DNA of 64,000 nt from Pseudomonas sp. JUb42 (GTDB taxonomy: Bacteria > Pseudomonadota > Gammaproteobacteria > Pseudomonadales > Pseudomonadaceae). Under the pieces are notes generated by a model. The model saw nothing but the letters and a program-made list of their open reading frames with translations, ran no database searches and had not been told where the DNA came from. Made by a program: the position numbers and the translations under genes. Of the stretch, positions 46,478 to 56,327 are shown piece by piece. The stretch spans positions 1 through 64,000 of the forward strand of contig NZ_JANUFD010000001.1 of NCBI RefSeq assembly GCF_024807945.1, read 5' to 3'. How positions within the stretch are numbered: position 1 is the stretch's first letter; the number at the start of each line of letters is the position of its first letter.

Positions 46478-46700
46478 GATCTGCCACTCATTCGTCGCCA
46501 AACAAAAGGGTGGCAGCTGTACGCGGGTTGGCGAACCGGTAGAGGTATCCGGCAGACCCGAAGGTCTCCCACGCACAGCCGCCATAAAGCGGGTGGTACA
46601 TAATTATGCACCAGCACCGTTATGATCTGCGCTACCTCTACCCGGATCGCCAAATCCAGTGCTGAAAATTCAGCAGGCCGGGAGGTTAGTTCCCGGTTTT
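46478..46700 (-). ncRNA. Structured leader RNA candidate upstream of the Bro-N gene
   Basis: In the RNA read leftward into the Bro-N gene, I count: hairpins CCGGGA/TCCCGG (46678-46696) and GCTGAA/TTCAGC (46661-46674); a hairpin at 46595-46612; a 10-bp long-range stem (46633-46642 with 46538-46547); AGACC-UUCG-GGUCU (46554-46567); and two interleaved 7-bp stems (46481-46487 with 46510-46516, and 46495-46501 with 46528-46534) that form an H-type pseudoknot ending 26 nt before the start codon. A riboswitch-like or protein-bound leader is a guess. Confidence 0.5.
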
Positions 46701-46746
46701 TCCCGAGGCAAGCACACAAATGTAACGCCGCCACTGGCTGAAAGCT

Positions 46747-46835
46747 GTGGGAGCGAATTCATTCGCGAAAGGGGGTTGAAGGCGATAGAAATTTGTCGGA
46801 TGTACTGGCCTCTTCGCGAATGAATTCGCTCCCAC
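46747..46835. repeat. REP pair, class A
   Basis: GTGGGAGCGAATTCATTCGC and GCGAATGAATTCGCTCCCAC, between the structured leader and the phosphatase. Confidence 0.85.
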
Positions 46836-46935
46836 AGGAAATCAGATTGTCAGGTTGGATAAGGTCGCCGCTGTCATATTCACCCCACAAACCCCTGCTA
46901 GCGTATGCCTTTGACCTTTATGCGAGGGAATGGCC

Positions 46936-48495
46936 GTGAGCGAATTCGATCTGAAGCGTCGTCGGGTAATCCAGGCGGTGGGCGCGGGCCTGTTGCTGCC
47001 GGGCCTGGCGCCTGCGGTGCTGGCGTCGGTCAAGGACCGGCCGAAGATGACCGATGGCGTGCAGTCCGGCGACCTGCTCGGTGACCGGGCGATGGTCTGG
47101 AGCCGCAGCGACCGGCCCTCGCGCATGGTGGTGGAGTGGGACACCCGCAGCATGTTCACTAACCCGCGCCGCTCAGTGTCGTTACTGGCCGATCAACGCA
47201 CCGACTTCACGGCGCGGGTCGAGCTGAGCGGCCTGCCCACCGATCAGGCGATTTTCTATCGCGTGCATTTCGAAGATGCCCAGACCGGCACCCCCAGCGA
47301 ACCCTGGTTCGGCCACTTGCGCAGTGCGCCGCAGCAGCGCCGCGATATCCGCTTTGTCTGGAGCGGCGACACCGTCGGCCAGGGCTTTGGCATCAACCCG
47401 GAGATCGGCGGCATGCGCATCTACGAAGCCATGCGCCTGCGCTTGCCGGATTTCTTTATCCACAGCGGCGACACCATTTACGCCGATGGCCCGGTGCCGG
47501 CCGAGGTGGTCACCGAGGGTGGGCGGATCTGGCGCAATATCACCACCGAGGCCAAGAGCAAGGTCGCCGAAACCCTTGATGAGTATCGCGGCAATTACCG
47601 CTACAACCTGATGGACGACAACCTGCGTCGCTTCAATGCCGAGGTGCCGCAGATCTGGCAGTGGGACGACCATGAGGTGATCAATAACTGGTCGCCGAGC
47701 AAGCAACTGGACGAGCGTTACAAGACCCGCGATATCCAGTTGCTGGTGACCCGCGCGCGCCAGGCCTACCTCGAATACGCGCCGATGCGCCTGCAACAGG
47801 CGGACAAGGGCGGGCGCATCTACCGCAAGCTCGGTTACGGGCCGCTGCTGGATGTGTTTGTACTGGACATGCGCAGTTATCGCGGCGGCAACGATGCCAA
47901 CCTGTCCGAGCAGGCCAGCGCGCAAACGGCGTTCCTGGGTCGCGAGCAATTGGAGTGGCTCAAGCGCGAATTGCAAGGCTCGACGGCGCAGTGGAAGGTG
48001 ATTGCGGCCGATATGCCCATCGGCCTGGGTGTGCCTGACGGCGAAGTCAGCCCCGGTGTGGGGCGCTGGGAGGCGATTGCCAACGGTGACAACGGCCCGG
48101 CCAAGGGCCGCGAGCTGGAGACCGCCGAGCTGCTGACCTTCCTGCGCGCGCAGAAGATCCGCGATTGTGTGTGGCTGACCGCCGATGTGCATTACTGCGC
48201 CGCCCACCACTATCAGCCGGAGCTGGCGACCTTCCAGGACTTCGACCCGTTCTGGGAGTTCGTCGCCGGGCCGCTGAATGCGGGCAGCTTCGGGCCCAAT
48301 CCCCTGGACAAGACCTTTGGCCCGGAACTGGTGTTCCAGAAGGCGCCACCGGCGCAGAACACGTCGCCTTTTGCCGGTTTTCAGTTTTTCGGTGAGGTGA
48401 ATATCGACGGCCAGAGCGCGGAGTTGACCGTGACCCTGCGCGATCTGGATGGTGTGGCGGTATTCGAGCAGAAATTGCAGCCTGCCAAGGCCTGA
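46936..48495 (+). CDS. Tat-exported PhoD-like alkaline phosphatase
   Basis: A protein of about 519 residues with a twin-arginine signal (LKRRRVIQAVGAGLLLPGL, cleaved after AVLA). The phosphatase domain has FVWSGDTVG (about 136), DFFIHSGDTIYADG (about 172) and WQWDDHEVINNW (about 240), giving the Fe/Ca ligands of PhoD-type enzymes; later ADVHYCAAHH (about 417). GTG at 46936 has a better spaced GAGGG than ATG at 46930. It cleaves phosphodiesters or phosphomonoesters outside the cell membrane. No Pho box was found by eye. Confidence 0.88.
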   Translation: MSEFDLKRRRVIQAVGAGLLLPGLAPAVLASVKDRPKMTDGVQSGDLLGDRAMVWSRSDRPSRMVVEWDTRSMFTNPRRSVSLLADQRTDFTARVELSGLPTDQAIFYRVHFEDAQTGTPSEPWFGHLRSAPQQRRDIRFVWSGDTVGQGFGINPEIGGMRIYEAMRLRLPDFFIHSGDTIYADGPVPAEVVTEGGRIWRNITTEAKSKVAETLDEYRGNYRYNLMDDNLRRFNAEVPQIWQWDDHEVINNWSPSKQLDERYKTRDIQLLVTRARQAYLEYAPMRLQQADKGGRIYRKLGYGPLLDVFVLDMRSYRGGNDANLSEQASAQTAFLGREQLEWLKRELQGSTAQWKVIAADMPIGLGVPDGEVSPGVGRWEAIANGDNGPAKGRELETAELLTFLRAQKIRDCVWLTADVHYCAAHHYQPELATFQDFDPFWEFVAGPLNAGSFGPNPLDKTFGPELVFQKAPPAQNTSPFAGFQFFGEVNIDGQSAELTVTLRDLDGVAVFEQKLQPAKA

Positions 48496-48521
48496 CCGCT
48501 GAAATTCTCTGTAACAACCCG

Positions 48522-48555
48522 GTCGTTAGTGACTTATCATTAGGCAACTAACGAC
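48522..48555. promoter_or_regulatory. Inverted repeat upstream of the AEC carrier
   Basis: GTCGTTAGT and ACTAACGAC, 9-bp arms with a 16-bp spacer, ending about 18 bp before the ATG at 48574. A candidate repressor site, as for TetR/LacI-type factors. Confidence 0.5.
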
Positions 48556-48573
48556 TGGGCAGGGAATCGCGGC

Positions 48574-49515
48574 ATGCTGGGTATTTTTCTTGAAACCGTG
48601 AATATCACGGCCCCGGTATTCGCCATGCTGTTTCTTGGCGTGCTGCTCAAGCGCATTGGCTGGATCAACGACGGTTTTATCATCACCGCCTCGGCCCTGG
48701 TGTTCAACGCGACCATGCCGGCGCTGCTGTTTCTCGGCATCATCCACGCCGACCTGCACGCGGCCTTGCAGCCCAAACTGCTGATCTATTTCACCGTGGC
48801 GACCCTGGCCGGTTTTGCCTTTGCCTGGGGCTATGCGATCTGGCGGGCGCCGCTGATCGATCGGGGGATTTTTGTGCAGGGCGCGTTTCGCGGCAATAAC
48901 GGCGTGATCGGCCTGGCCCTGGCGGCGAGCATGTACGGCGACTACGGGATTTCCCTGGGGGCGATCCTCGCGGCGCTGATCATCCTGTTTTACAACACCC
49001 TGTCGACCATCGTGCTGGCGGTGTACAGCCCGGTGATCAAGTCTGACCCGTGGAGCATCTTCAAGAGCATCCTGGCCAACCCGCTGATTATCAGCGTGCT
49101 TGCTGCCGCGCCGTTTGCCTACTTCAGCATCGGCCTGCCCAAGTGGCTGGAAACCTCCGGTAGCTATCTGGCGCAGATGACCTTGCCCCTGGCGTTGATC
49201 TGCATCGGCGGCACCCTGTCTCTGGCCTCGCTGCGCAAAAGCGGCAAGCTGGCGATCAGTGCCAGTATGGTCAAGATGATCTGGCTGCCAGTGATATGCA
49301 CCTTCGGCGCCTGGCTGGTGGGCTTCCGCCATGCGGAGCTGGGGATTCTATTCCTGTACTTCGGCAGCCCGACCGCCGCCGTCAGCTTCGTCATGGCGCG
49401 TGCGGCCAATGGCAATCATGAGCTGGCGGCCGCGATCATTGTCATCACCACCCTGGCAGCGGCGGTGACGACCAATATCGGCATTTTCATCCTGCAATGG
49501 GGCGGCTGGATTTAA
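48574..49515 (+). CDS. AEC-family (auxin efflux carrier) transporter
   Basis: A 313-residue integral membrane protein with about ten segments and the AEC features (ALVFNATMPALLFLGIIHAD near the N terminus and the second-half duplication GAWLVGFRHAELGILFLYFG). It likely exports a carboxylate or similar anion. It ends in a 4-bp overlap with the convergent CMD gene. An inverted repeat precedes it. Confidence 0.85.
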   Translation: MLGIFLETVNITAPVFAMLFLGVLLKRIGWINDGFIITASALVFNATMPALLFLGIIHADLHAALQPKLLIYFTVATLAGFAFAWGYAIWRAPLIDRGIFVQGAFRGNNGVIGLALAASMYGDYGISLGAILAALIILFYNTLSTIVLAVYSPVIKSDPWSIFKSILANPLIISVLAAAPFAYFSIGLPKWLETSGSYLAQMTLPLALICIGGTLSLASLRKSGKLAISASMVKMIWLPVICTFGAWLVGFRHAELGILFLYFGSPTAAVSFVMARAANGNHELAAAIIVITTLAAAVTTNIGIFILQWGGWI

Positions 49516-49892
49516 GCGGGCTTCTCGTAGCTGTCGATCACTTCCTGGGCGGCGCGGAACGCATCAATGGCCGCCGGCACGCCGGCATACACCGCGCAGT
49601 GCAGCAGCGCTTCGCGGATTTCGTCGACGGTGCAGCCGTTGTTCAGCGCGCCACGCACGTGGCCCTTGAGTTCCTGCGGGCATTTCAAGGCGGTCAGCGC
49701 GGCCAGGGTGATCAGGCTGCGGGTTTTCAACGGCAGACCCTCACGGCCCCAGACACTGCCCCAGGCGTGCTCGTTGACGAAGTCCTGCAGCGGCTGGGTG
49801 AAGTCCGTGGCATTGCCCAGGGCACGGTCGACGAAGACATCGCCCATGACCTGACGACGCAGTTGTTCACCGTTCGATTTTGCTTCGCTCAT
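49512..49892 (-). CDS. Carboxymuconolactone decarboxylase family protein
   Basis: A 126-residue all-helical protein. LKTRSLITLAALTALKCPQE followed by LKGHVRGALNNGCTVDEIRE and ALLHCAVYAGVPAAIDA is the CMD fold, with one cysteine at the end of the first and one at HCAVYAG. It may be a PcaC-like decarboxylase or, less likely, an AhpD-type peroxidase (a CxxC pair is absent). No pca genes are nearby. Confidence 0.85.
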   Translation of the reverse strand: MSEAKSNGEQLRRQVMGDVFVDRALGNATDFTQPLQDFVNEHAWGSVWGREGLPLKTRSLITLAALTALKCPQELKGHVRGALNNGCTVDEIREALLHCAVYAGVPAAIDAFRAAQEVIDSYEKPA

Positions 49893-49939
49893 GCTATTTG
49901 CTCCTGAAGAACACTATTAACTACAACTGAGTGCAGATC

Positions 49940-50026
49940 GTTGGAGCGAGGCTTGCCCGCGAACCAGGCGACCCGCAGTTTCAGGTACACCACAGTGAAT
50001 CATTCGCGGGCAAGCCTCGCTCCAAC
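49940..50026. repeat. REP pair, class B
   Basis: GTTGGAGCGAGGCTTGCCCG faces CGGGCAAGCCTCGCTCCAAC, between convergent-like gene ends. Confidence 0.85.
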
Positions 50027-50039
50027 GGGGTTGGTCTGA

Positions 50040-51119
50040 TTAATGTCGCCAAGCCTTAAGTGCGGTGTACACGATGAAAACCGCCAACACCGGCAACACA
50101 TACCAAATCACCACCTGCTCCAGGCGCTCGGCCAGGGCCATGCCGGTACTCAGGGCCACCAGATGCAGGCCGTAGGCTGCATACAGGGCGAGCAGCAGCA
50201 GGCCTTCGGCGCGGGTGATGCGGTAGGCAGAGAGCATCAGCGGCAGGCACAGCACGGCGACGCCGAGCATGATGGGCAGATCGAAGGTCAGGGCATTGGG
50301 CGACACTGACAGCGGCTGTGGCGCGATCAGGGCGGTCAGGCCGAGTACGCCGCAGAGGTTGAACAGGTTACTGCCGACTACGTTGCCGACGGCGATATGC
50401 CGCTCACCGCGAATGGCGGCGATCAGCGAGGTGACGAGGGCGGGCAGGGAGGTGCTGACGGCAATCACGGTGAGGCCGATGATCCGCTCGGACAGACCCA
50501 GGTCTGCGGCCAGGACCACGGTGCTGTTGACCAGCAGATGACTGCCGCTGATCAGCAAGGCCAGGCCAACGGCCATGGCGGCCAGGCGCATCAGCAGCAG
50601 GGCGGTCTGCCGGGGGCGTGGATCATTGATCACTTTGCCATGACGGGCGCCGTAGCCGGACTGGCGCAGCACGATCAGCAGGTAGGCCAGCAGGCCGATC
50701 AGCAGAATCATCCCTTCAAACGGCCCCAGTTGATGATCCCAGGCCAGCAGGCAGACCAGCAGGCTGGCGCCGATCATCAGCGGGATATCGATGCGCACCA
50801 GTTCCCGGGCAACGCGCAGGGGGATGATCAGGGCGGACAGGCCGAGGGTCACCAGCACATTGAAAATGTTGCCGCCGATGACGCTGCCGACGCCGATATC
50901 CGTGTTATCGGAAAACGCCGATTGCAGGCTGACGGCCATTTGCGGCGCGCTGCTGCCAAAGGCGACCACGGTCAGGCCGATGATCAGCGGGCGCACCCGC
51001 AGCAGGGCGGCCAGACGTACCGCGCCACGCACCGACAGCTCCGCGCCTGCGACCAGCAGCACCAGGCCGCTGAGGAATTGCAGGACGACGGGCAGGGGCA
51101 GGTTCGATAATTGGAGAAT
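50040..51119 (-). CDS. Calcium/sodium antiporter of CaCA family
   Basis: About 359 residues with ten membrane segments and two alpha repeats: GLTVVAFGSSAPQMAVSLQS (about 49) and GLTVIAVSTSLPALVTSLIA (about 215), each with the exchanger motif. The frame has an N terminus TILQLSNLPLPVVLQFLSGL before the GTG at 51062. No ATG, GTG or TTG occurs in that stretch, but an ATT at 51119 has AGGGA seven bases upstream. I prefer ATT 51119; GTG 51062 is the fallback and would drop 19 residues of the first membrane segment. It exchanges Ca2+ or Na+ at the cytoplasmic membrane. Confidence 0.8.
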   Translation of the reverse strand: MLQLSNLPLPVVLQFLSGLVLLVAGAELSVRGAVRLAALLRVRPLIIGLTVVAFGSSAPQMAVSLQSAFSDNTDIGVGSVIGGNIFNVLVTLGLSALIIPLRVARELVRIDIPLMIGASLLVCLLAWDHQLGPFEGMILLIGLLAYLLIVLRQSGYGARHGKVINDPRPRQTALLLMRLAAMAVGLALLISGSHLLVNSTVVLAADLGLSERIIGLTVIAVSTSLPALVTSLIAAIRGERHIAVGNVVGSNLFNLCGVLGLTALIAPQPLSVSPNALTFDLPIMLGVAVLCLPLMLSAYRITRAEGLLLLALYAAYGLHLVALSTGMALAERLEQVVIWYVLPVLAVFIVYTALKAWRH

Positions 51120-51147
51120 GGTGAGGTCCCTAAGTGTGTAAGAAGAG

Positions 51148-51522
51148 TCAGTCTTCCAGATCCTGCACGCGCACTTTGGCGGTGCCGCTGCGCAGCATAC
51201 CCAACTGTTCGGCGGCCGACCTTGAAACGTCGATCAGGCGGCCACGGGTATGGGGCCCGCGATCATTGATACGCACCACGACGCTTTGGTCATTGTCGAG
51301 GTTGGTGACCTTCACCCGTGTGCCGAAAGGCAACTGGCGGTGGGCGGCGGTCAGGGAATTCTGGTCGAAACGCTCGCCGCTGGCGGTGCGTTTGCCTTGA
51401 TGTTGCGAACCGTAGTACGAGGCACTGCCGGTTTCATCGTAACCGTGGGGATCGATCTCGCGATCACTGGCACAGCCGGCCAGCAGCAGAAGCAGGGAAG
51501 AGGCGCCGAGAAGCCGTAGCAT
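51148..51522 (-). CDS. RlpA-like lipoprotein (septal lytic transglycosylase type)
   Basis: A 124-residue lipoprotein: signal MLRLLGASSLLLLLAGCA with lipobox LAGC at 15-18. A double-psi beta-barrel follows (SASYYGSQHQGKRTASGERF to GTRVKVTN and VVRINDRGPHTRGRLIDVSR), containing the RlpA catalytic Asp in NDRGP and a His in GKRTASGE... AAHRQLPFG. The C-terminal SPOR domain of full RlpA is absent. It is probably a small glycan hydrolase of the envelope. Confidence 0.85.
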   Translation of the reverse strand: MLRLLGASSLLLLLAGCASDREIDPHGYDETGSASYYGSQHQGKRTASGERFDQNSLTAAHRQLPFGTRVKVTNLDNDQSVVVRINDRGPHTRGRLIDVSRSAAEQLGMLRSGTAKVRVQDLED

Positions 51523-51559
51523 GGTGTGTTGCTCCTTGAGCCCGGGAAAGTCCGGGATC

Positions 51560-51650
51560 GTTGGAGCGAGGATTGCCCGCGAAGGCGATGTTCATATTTG
51601 GTAAATCCACCGGATGTACCGGCCTCTTCGCGGGCAAGCCTCGCTCCTAC
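51560..51650. repeat. REP pair, class B/A mixture
   Basis: GTTGGAGCGAGGATTGCCCG faces CGGGCAAGCCTCGCTCCTAC. Confidence 0.75.
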
Positions 51651-51686
51651 AATCATTTTGCTACCCTGAGTCTTTTACTTGCCCTA

Positions 51687-53132
51687 TCAGCCTTCCAGCT
51701 TGCTCTTGAGCAGTTCATTGACCTGCTGCGGGTTGGCCTTGCCTTTGGAGACTTTCATCGCCTGGCCGACGAAGAAGCCGAACATCTTGCCGCGCTTGGC
51801 TTCGTCTGCGGCGCGGTATTGTTCGACCTGTTCGGCGTTGGCGGCGAGCATCTCGTCGAGCATGGCTTCGATGGCACCGCTGTCGGTGACCTGTTTCAGG
51901 CCCTTTTTCTCGATGACTTCGTCGGCACTGCCTTCACCATTGGCCATCGCCTCGAAGACCATCTTGGCGATTTTGCCGGAGATGGTGTTGTCGGTGATGC
52001 GCTTGAGCATGCCGCCCAGTTGCTCGGCGCTAACCGGCGACTGCTCGATATCTACGCCTAGTTTGTTCAGCAGGCTGCCCAGTTCGACCATGACCCAGTT
52101 GGCGGCCAGTTTGGCGTCGCCGCTGATGGCCACGACCTGTTCGAAGTAGTCCGCCTGCTCGCGACTGGAGGCCAGCACGCTGGCGTCGTAGGCCGACAGA
52201 CCGAACTGGCTCTGGAAGCGCTCGCGTTTCTGCGGCGGCAGTTCCGGCAAGGTGGCGCGGGTTTCTTCGAGGAAGGAATCCTCGATGACCACCGGCAACA
52301 GGTCCGGATCGGGGAAGTAACGGTAGTCGTTGGCTTCCTCCTTGCTGCGCATGGCGCGGGTTTCGTCCTTGTTCGGGTCGTACAGGCGGGTCTGCTGGAT
52401 GACCTTGCCGCCGTCTTCGATCAGGTCGATCTGGCGCTGGATCTCGCTGTTGATCGCCTTCTCGATGAAGCGGAACGAGTTGACGTTCTTGATCTCGCAG
52501 CGGGTGCCGAACTCGACCTGGCCTTTAGGCCTGACCGAAACGTTGCAGTCGCAACGCAGCGAGCCTTCGGCCATGTTGCCGTCACAGATGTCCAGGTAGC
52601 GGACCAGCGCGTGCATGGCTTTGACATAGGCCACGGCTTCCTTGGCCGAACGCATGTCCGGCTCGGAAACGATTTCCAGCAGTGGTGTGCCGGCGCGGTT
52701 CAGGTCGATACCTGTCATGCCGCTGAAGTCTTCATGCAGGCTTTTGCCAGCATCTTCTTCCAGGTGAGCACGGGTGATGCCGACGCGCTTGACGGTGCCG
52801 TCTTCCAGGGTGATGTCCAGGTGGCCCTTGCCGACGATCGGCAGCTCCATCTGACTGATCTGGTAGCCCTTGGGCAGGTCCGGGTAGAAGTAGTTCTTGC
52901 GCGCAAAGACGTTGTGCTGGCCGATTTCGGCGTCGATAGCCAGGCCGAACTTGACGGCCATGCGCACGGCTTCCTTGTTCAGCACCGGCAGGACACCGGG
53001 CATGCCCAGGTCAACCAGGCTGGCCTGGGTGTTGGGCTCGGAGCCGAACGTGGTGGCGCTGCCGGAGAAAATTTTCGATTGGGTCGAGAGCTGGGTGTGA
53101 ATCTCCAGCCCGATGACGACTTCCCATTGCAT
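51687..53132 (-). CDS. gatB: Asp-tRNA(Asn)/Glu-tRNA(Gln) amidotransferase subunit B
   Basis: A 481-residue GatB with the GatB catalytic core [20 protein letters not shown] at the start, the [14 protein letters not shown] motif (about 82), the [17 protein letters not shown] segment (about 142-158) and the C-terminal tRNA-binding tail domain. It works with GatA and GatC to amidate Asp-tRNA(Asn) and/or Glu-tRNA(Gln) using ammonia from GatA. gatA ends 12 bp before it. The operon order is gatC-gatA-gatB. Confidence 0.95.
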   Translation of the reverse strand: MQWEVVIGLEIHTQLSTQSKIFSGSATTFGSEPNTQASLVDLGMPGVLPVLNKEAVRMAVKFGLAIDAEIGQHNVFARKNYFYPDLPKGYQISQMELPIVGKGHLDITLEDGTVKRVGITRAHLEEDAGKSLHEDFSGMTGIDLNRAGTPLLEIVSEPDMRSAKEAVAYVKAMHALVRYLDICDGNMAEGSLRCDCNVSVRPKGQVEFGTRCEIKNVNSFRFIEKAINSEIQRQIDLIEDGGKVIQQTRLYDPNKDETRAMRSKEEANDYRYFPDPDLLPVVIEDSFLEETRATLPELPPQKRERFQSQFGLSAYDASVLASSREQADYFEQVVAISGDAKLAANWVMVELGSLLNKLGVDIEQSPVSAEQLGGMLKRITDNTISGKIAKMVFEAMANGEGSADEVIEKKGLKQVTDSGAIEAMLDEMLAANAEQVEQYRAADEAKRGKMFGFFVGQAMKVSKGKANPQQVNELLKSKLEG

Positions 53133-53144
53133 GTGTGTTTCTCC

Positions 53145-54596
53145 TCAGAAGCCTTCAGGTGCGCGGGTGTGCCAGTCAGTAACTTGCTGATACTGGTGCG
53201 CGACGTTGAGCAGACGGCCTTCCTGGAAATACGGGGCGAGCAATTGCACGCCGACCGGCAGTCCACCGGCAAAGCCTGCTGGCATGGACAAGCCCGGCAG
53301 ACCCGCGAGGTTGGCGGTGATGGTGTAGAAGTCTTCCAGATACTCGGCGATCGGGTCGTTGGTCTTGGCGCCGATTTTCCAGGCCGGGTTAGGCGTGGTC
53401 GGGCCGAGAATGACGTCGACGTCAGTAAAGGCATTCATGAAGTCGTTCTTGATCAGGCGACGGATCTTCTGTGCCTGCAGGTAGTAGGCGTCGTAGTAAC
53501 CGGCCGACAGCGCGTAGGCGCCCACCAGAATGCGGCGCTGCACTTCCGGGCCGAAGCCTTCGGCGCGCGAGCGCTTGTACAGGTCGGTCAGGTCTTTCGG
53601 GTCTTCGCAGCGATAGCCGAAACGCACGCCGTCGAAGCGCGACAGGTTGGACGAGGCTTCTGCCGGGGCGATGACGTAGTAGGCCGGGATCGCGTGTTGC
53701 AGGTTCGGCAGGCTGATTTCCTTGATTACGGCACCGAGTTTCTTCAATTCTTCGACACTGGCCATGACCAGGTCAGCGATGCGCGGGTCGAGACCGGCAC
53801 TGAAGTACTCTTTTGGAATGCCGATGCGCAGGCCCTGCAGCGAGGCGTTCAGGTTGACGGAGTAATCCGGTACCGGTTCGTCGATGCTGGTGGAGTCCAG
53901 TGGGTCGAAACCGGCCATGCCTTGCAGCAGCAAGGCGCAGTCTTCAGCGCTGCGGGCCATGGGGCCGGCCTGATCGAGGCTGGAGGCGTAGGCGATCATG
54001 CCCCAGCGCGAGACACGACCGTAGGTCGGTTTCAGGCCGGTGAGGTTGGTCAGGGCCGCTGGCTGGCGAATCGAACCGCCGGTATCGGTGCCGGTGGCCG
54101 CAGGCAGCAGGCGTGCAGCCACAGCCGCCGCCGAGCCGCCGGACGAGCCGCCTGGCACGTGTTCCAGGTTCCACGGGTTCTTAACCGCGCCGTAATGGCT
54201 GGATTCGTTGGCCGAACCCATGGCGAATTCGTCCATGTTGGTCTTGCCCAGGGTCACGGTGCCCGCAGCGGCCAGTTTGGCGACCACGGTGGCGTCGTAG
54301 GGCGAGGTGAAGTTGTCGAGCATCTTCGAGCCGCAGCTGGTGCGTACGCCCTGGGTGCAGAACAGGTCTTTGTGGGCCAGCGGGGCACCCAGCAGGGCGC
54401 CGTTCTCGCCCTTGGCGCGGCGGGCATCGGCAGCCTGGGCCTGGGCGATGGCCAGGTCGTCGGTGCGGGTGATAAAGCTGTTGAGCTGAGGGTCGAGCTG
54501 GGCAATGCGCGCCAGCAGAACACGGGTCAGTTCTTCAGAAGAAAACTTTTTTTCGGCGAGTCCGCGAGCGATCTCGGCCAGAGTCATTTGATGCAT
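53145..54596 (-). CDS. gatA: Glutamyl/aspartyl-tRNA amidotransferase subunit A
   Basis: A 483-residue amidase-signature enzyme that releases ammonia from glutamine. The catalytic triad sits in [14 protein letters not shown] (Lys about 76) and [14 protein letters not shown] (Ser about 151 and 175). Length and domain are standard. It lies between gatC (15 bp) and gatB (12 bp). Confidence 0.95.
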   Translation of the reverse strand: MHQMTLAEIARGLAEKKFSSEELTRVLLARIAQLDPQLNSFITRTDDLAIAQAQAADARRAKGENGALLGAPLAHKDLFCTQGVRTSCGSKMLDNFTSPYDATVVAKLAAAGTVTLGKTNMDEFAMGSANESSHYGAVKNPWNLEHVPGGSSGGSAAAVAARLLPAATGTDTGGSIRQPAALTNLTGLKPTYGRVSRWGMIAYASSLDQAGPMARSAEDCALLLQGMAGFDPLDSTSIDEPVPDYSVNLNASLQGLRIGIPKEYFSAGLDPRIADLVMASVEELKKLGAVIKEISLPNLQHAIPAYYVIAPAEASSNLSRFDGVRFGYRCEDPKDLTDLYKRSRAEGFGPEVQRRILVGAYALSAGYYDAYYLQAQKIRRLIKNDFMNAFTDVDVILGPTTPNPAWKIGAKTNDPIAEYLEDFYTITANLAGLPGLSMPAGFAGGLPVGVQLLAPYFQEGRLLNVAHQYQQVTDWHTRAPEGF

Positions 54597-54611
54597 AAAA
54601 GGCTCAATCCC

Positions 54612-54899
54612 TTACTCGATGACTTTCGGAACCAGATAAAGGCCGCTTTCGACCGCCGGTGCGATGGCTTGATACGTATCGCGACGATTGGGCTCGGTTA
54701 CGGCGTCCTCGCGCAGGCGCTGGGAGGCTTCCAGGGGGTGGGCCAGGGGTTCGATACCGCTGGTATCGACGGCCTGCATCTGGTCAATCAGGCCCAAAAT
54801 GCTGTTCAGTGCTTCAGTAGTACGCGGGATATCGGCGTCATTCAGGCCAAGTCGGGCCAGATGAGCGATTTTTTCCACGTCGGAGCGATCAAGCGCCAT
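54612..54899 (-). CDS. gatC: Glutamyl/aspartyl-tRNA amidotransferase subunit C
   Basis: A 95-residue helical stabilising subunit that holds GatA and GatB together. It begins [20 protein letters not shown] and ends with the [14 protein letters not shown] C terminus. AGGAGAAC precedes ATG 54899. It leads the gatCAB operon, which diverges from mreB across about 207 bp. Confidence 0.93.
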   Translation of the reverse strand: MALDRSDVEKIAHLARLGLNDADIPRTTEALNSILGLIDQMQAVDTSGIEPLAHPLEASQRLREDAVTEPNRRDTYQAIAPAVESGLYLVPKVIE

Positions 54900-55094
54900 G
54901 GGGTTCTCCTGTGGAATGCGCACGGATCCAGTCCGTGGGGCGGATTGCGGAACACGACAGGGTTTTTACGGTCAAAGGGCCGCGAACGTCTAGCGTCGTG
55001 CTCGGAAAACCACCAATTTAACATATTGGCTCCTTGCCCAAAATCCCTGTCGTTGTTAGAGTTTGCCGCACTTTTTTACCCACGCGCTCCCTAG

Positions 55095-56144
<1,050 letters not shown>

Positions 56145-56177
56145 TCGCCGGAAAAACACTTCATGGCAGCCTTTGAA

Positions 56178-56205
56178 TACAGGTAGCGCTTTGTGCTACC
56201 TGTAT
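56178..56205 (+). terminator. Hairpin after mreB
   Basis: ATACAGGTAGC and GCTACCTGTAT arms with a 6-nt loop but no clear T run; it may attenuate rather than stop transcription between mreB and mreC. Confidence 0.5.
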
Positions 56206-56327
56206 GCTTTGCGCTGGCGCCGAAATCTGGCGCTCACCTTCTCTACTGTCCTGGCCGGTCCAATGCCGCATGAATAAGCACAGCCACGTACAGCTCAACC
56301 CATCGGATGCATGCCCGGGAGGAGCCT

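Noticed and set aside
46468..46734. An 88-codon minus-strand frame inside the structured region upstream of the Bro-N gene
   Set aside because: No ribosome site and the sequence is packed with complementary stems, so an RNA reading is preferred. A leader peptide cannot be fully excluded.
52611..55094. An 827-codon open frame on the plus strand over gatB and gatA
   Set aside because: It is antisense to two clearly identified and intact genes. High GC content with few stops in that frame explains it; no ribosome site or domain was seen.
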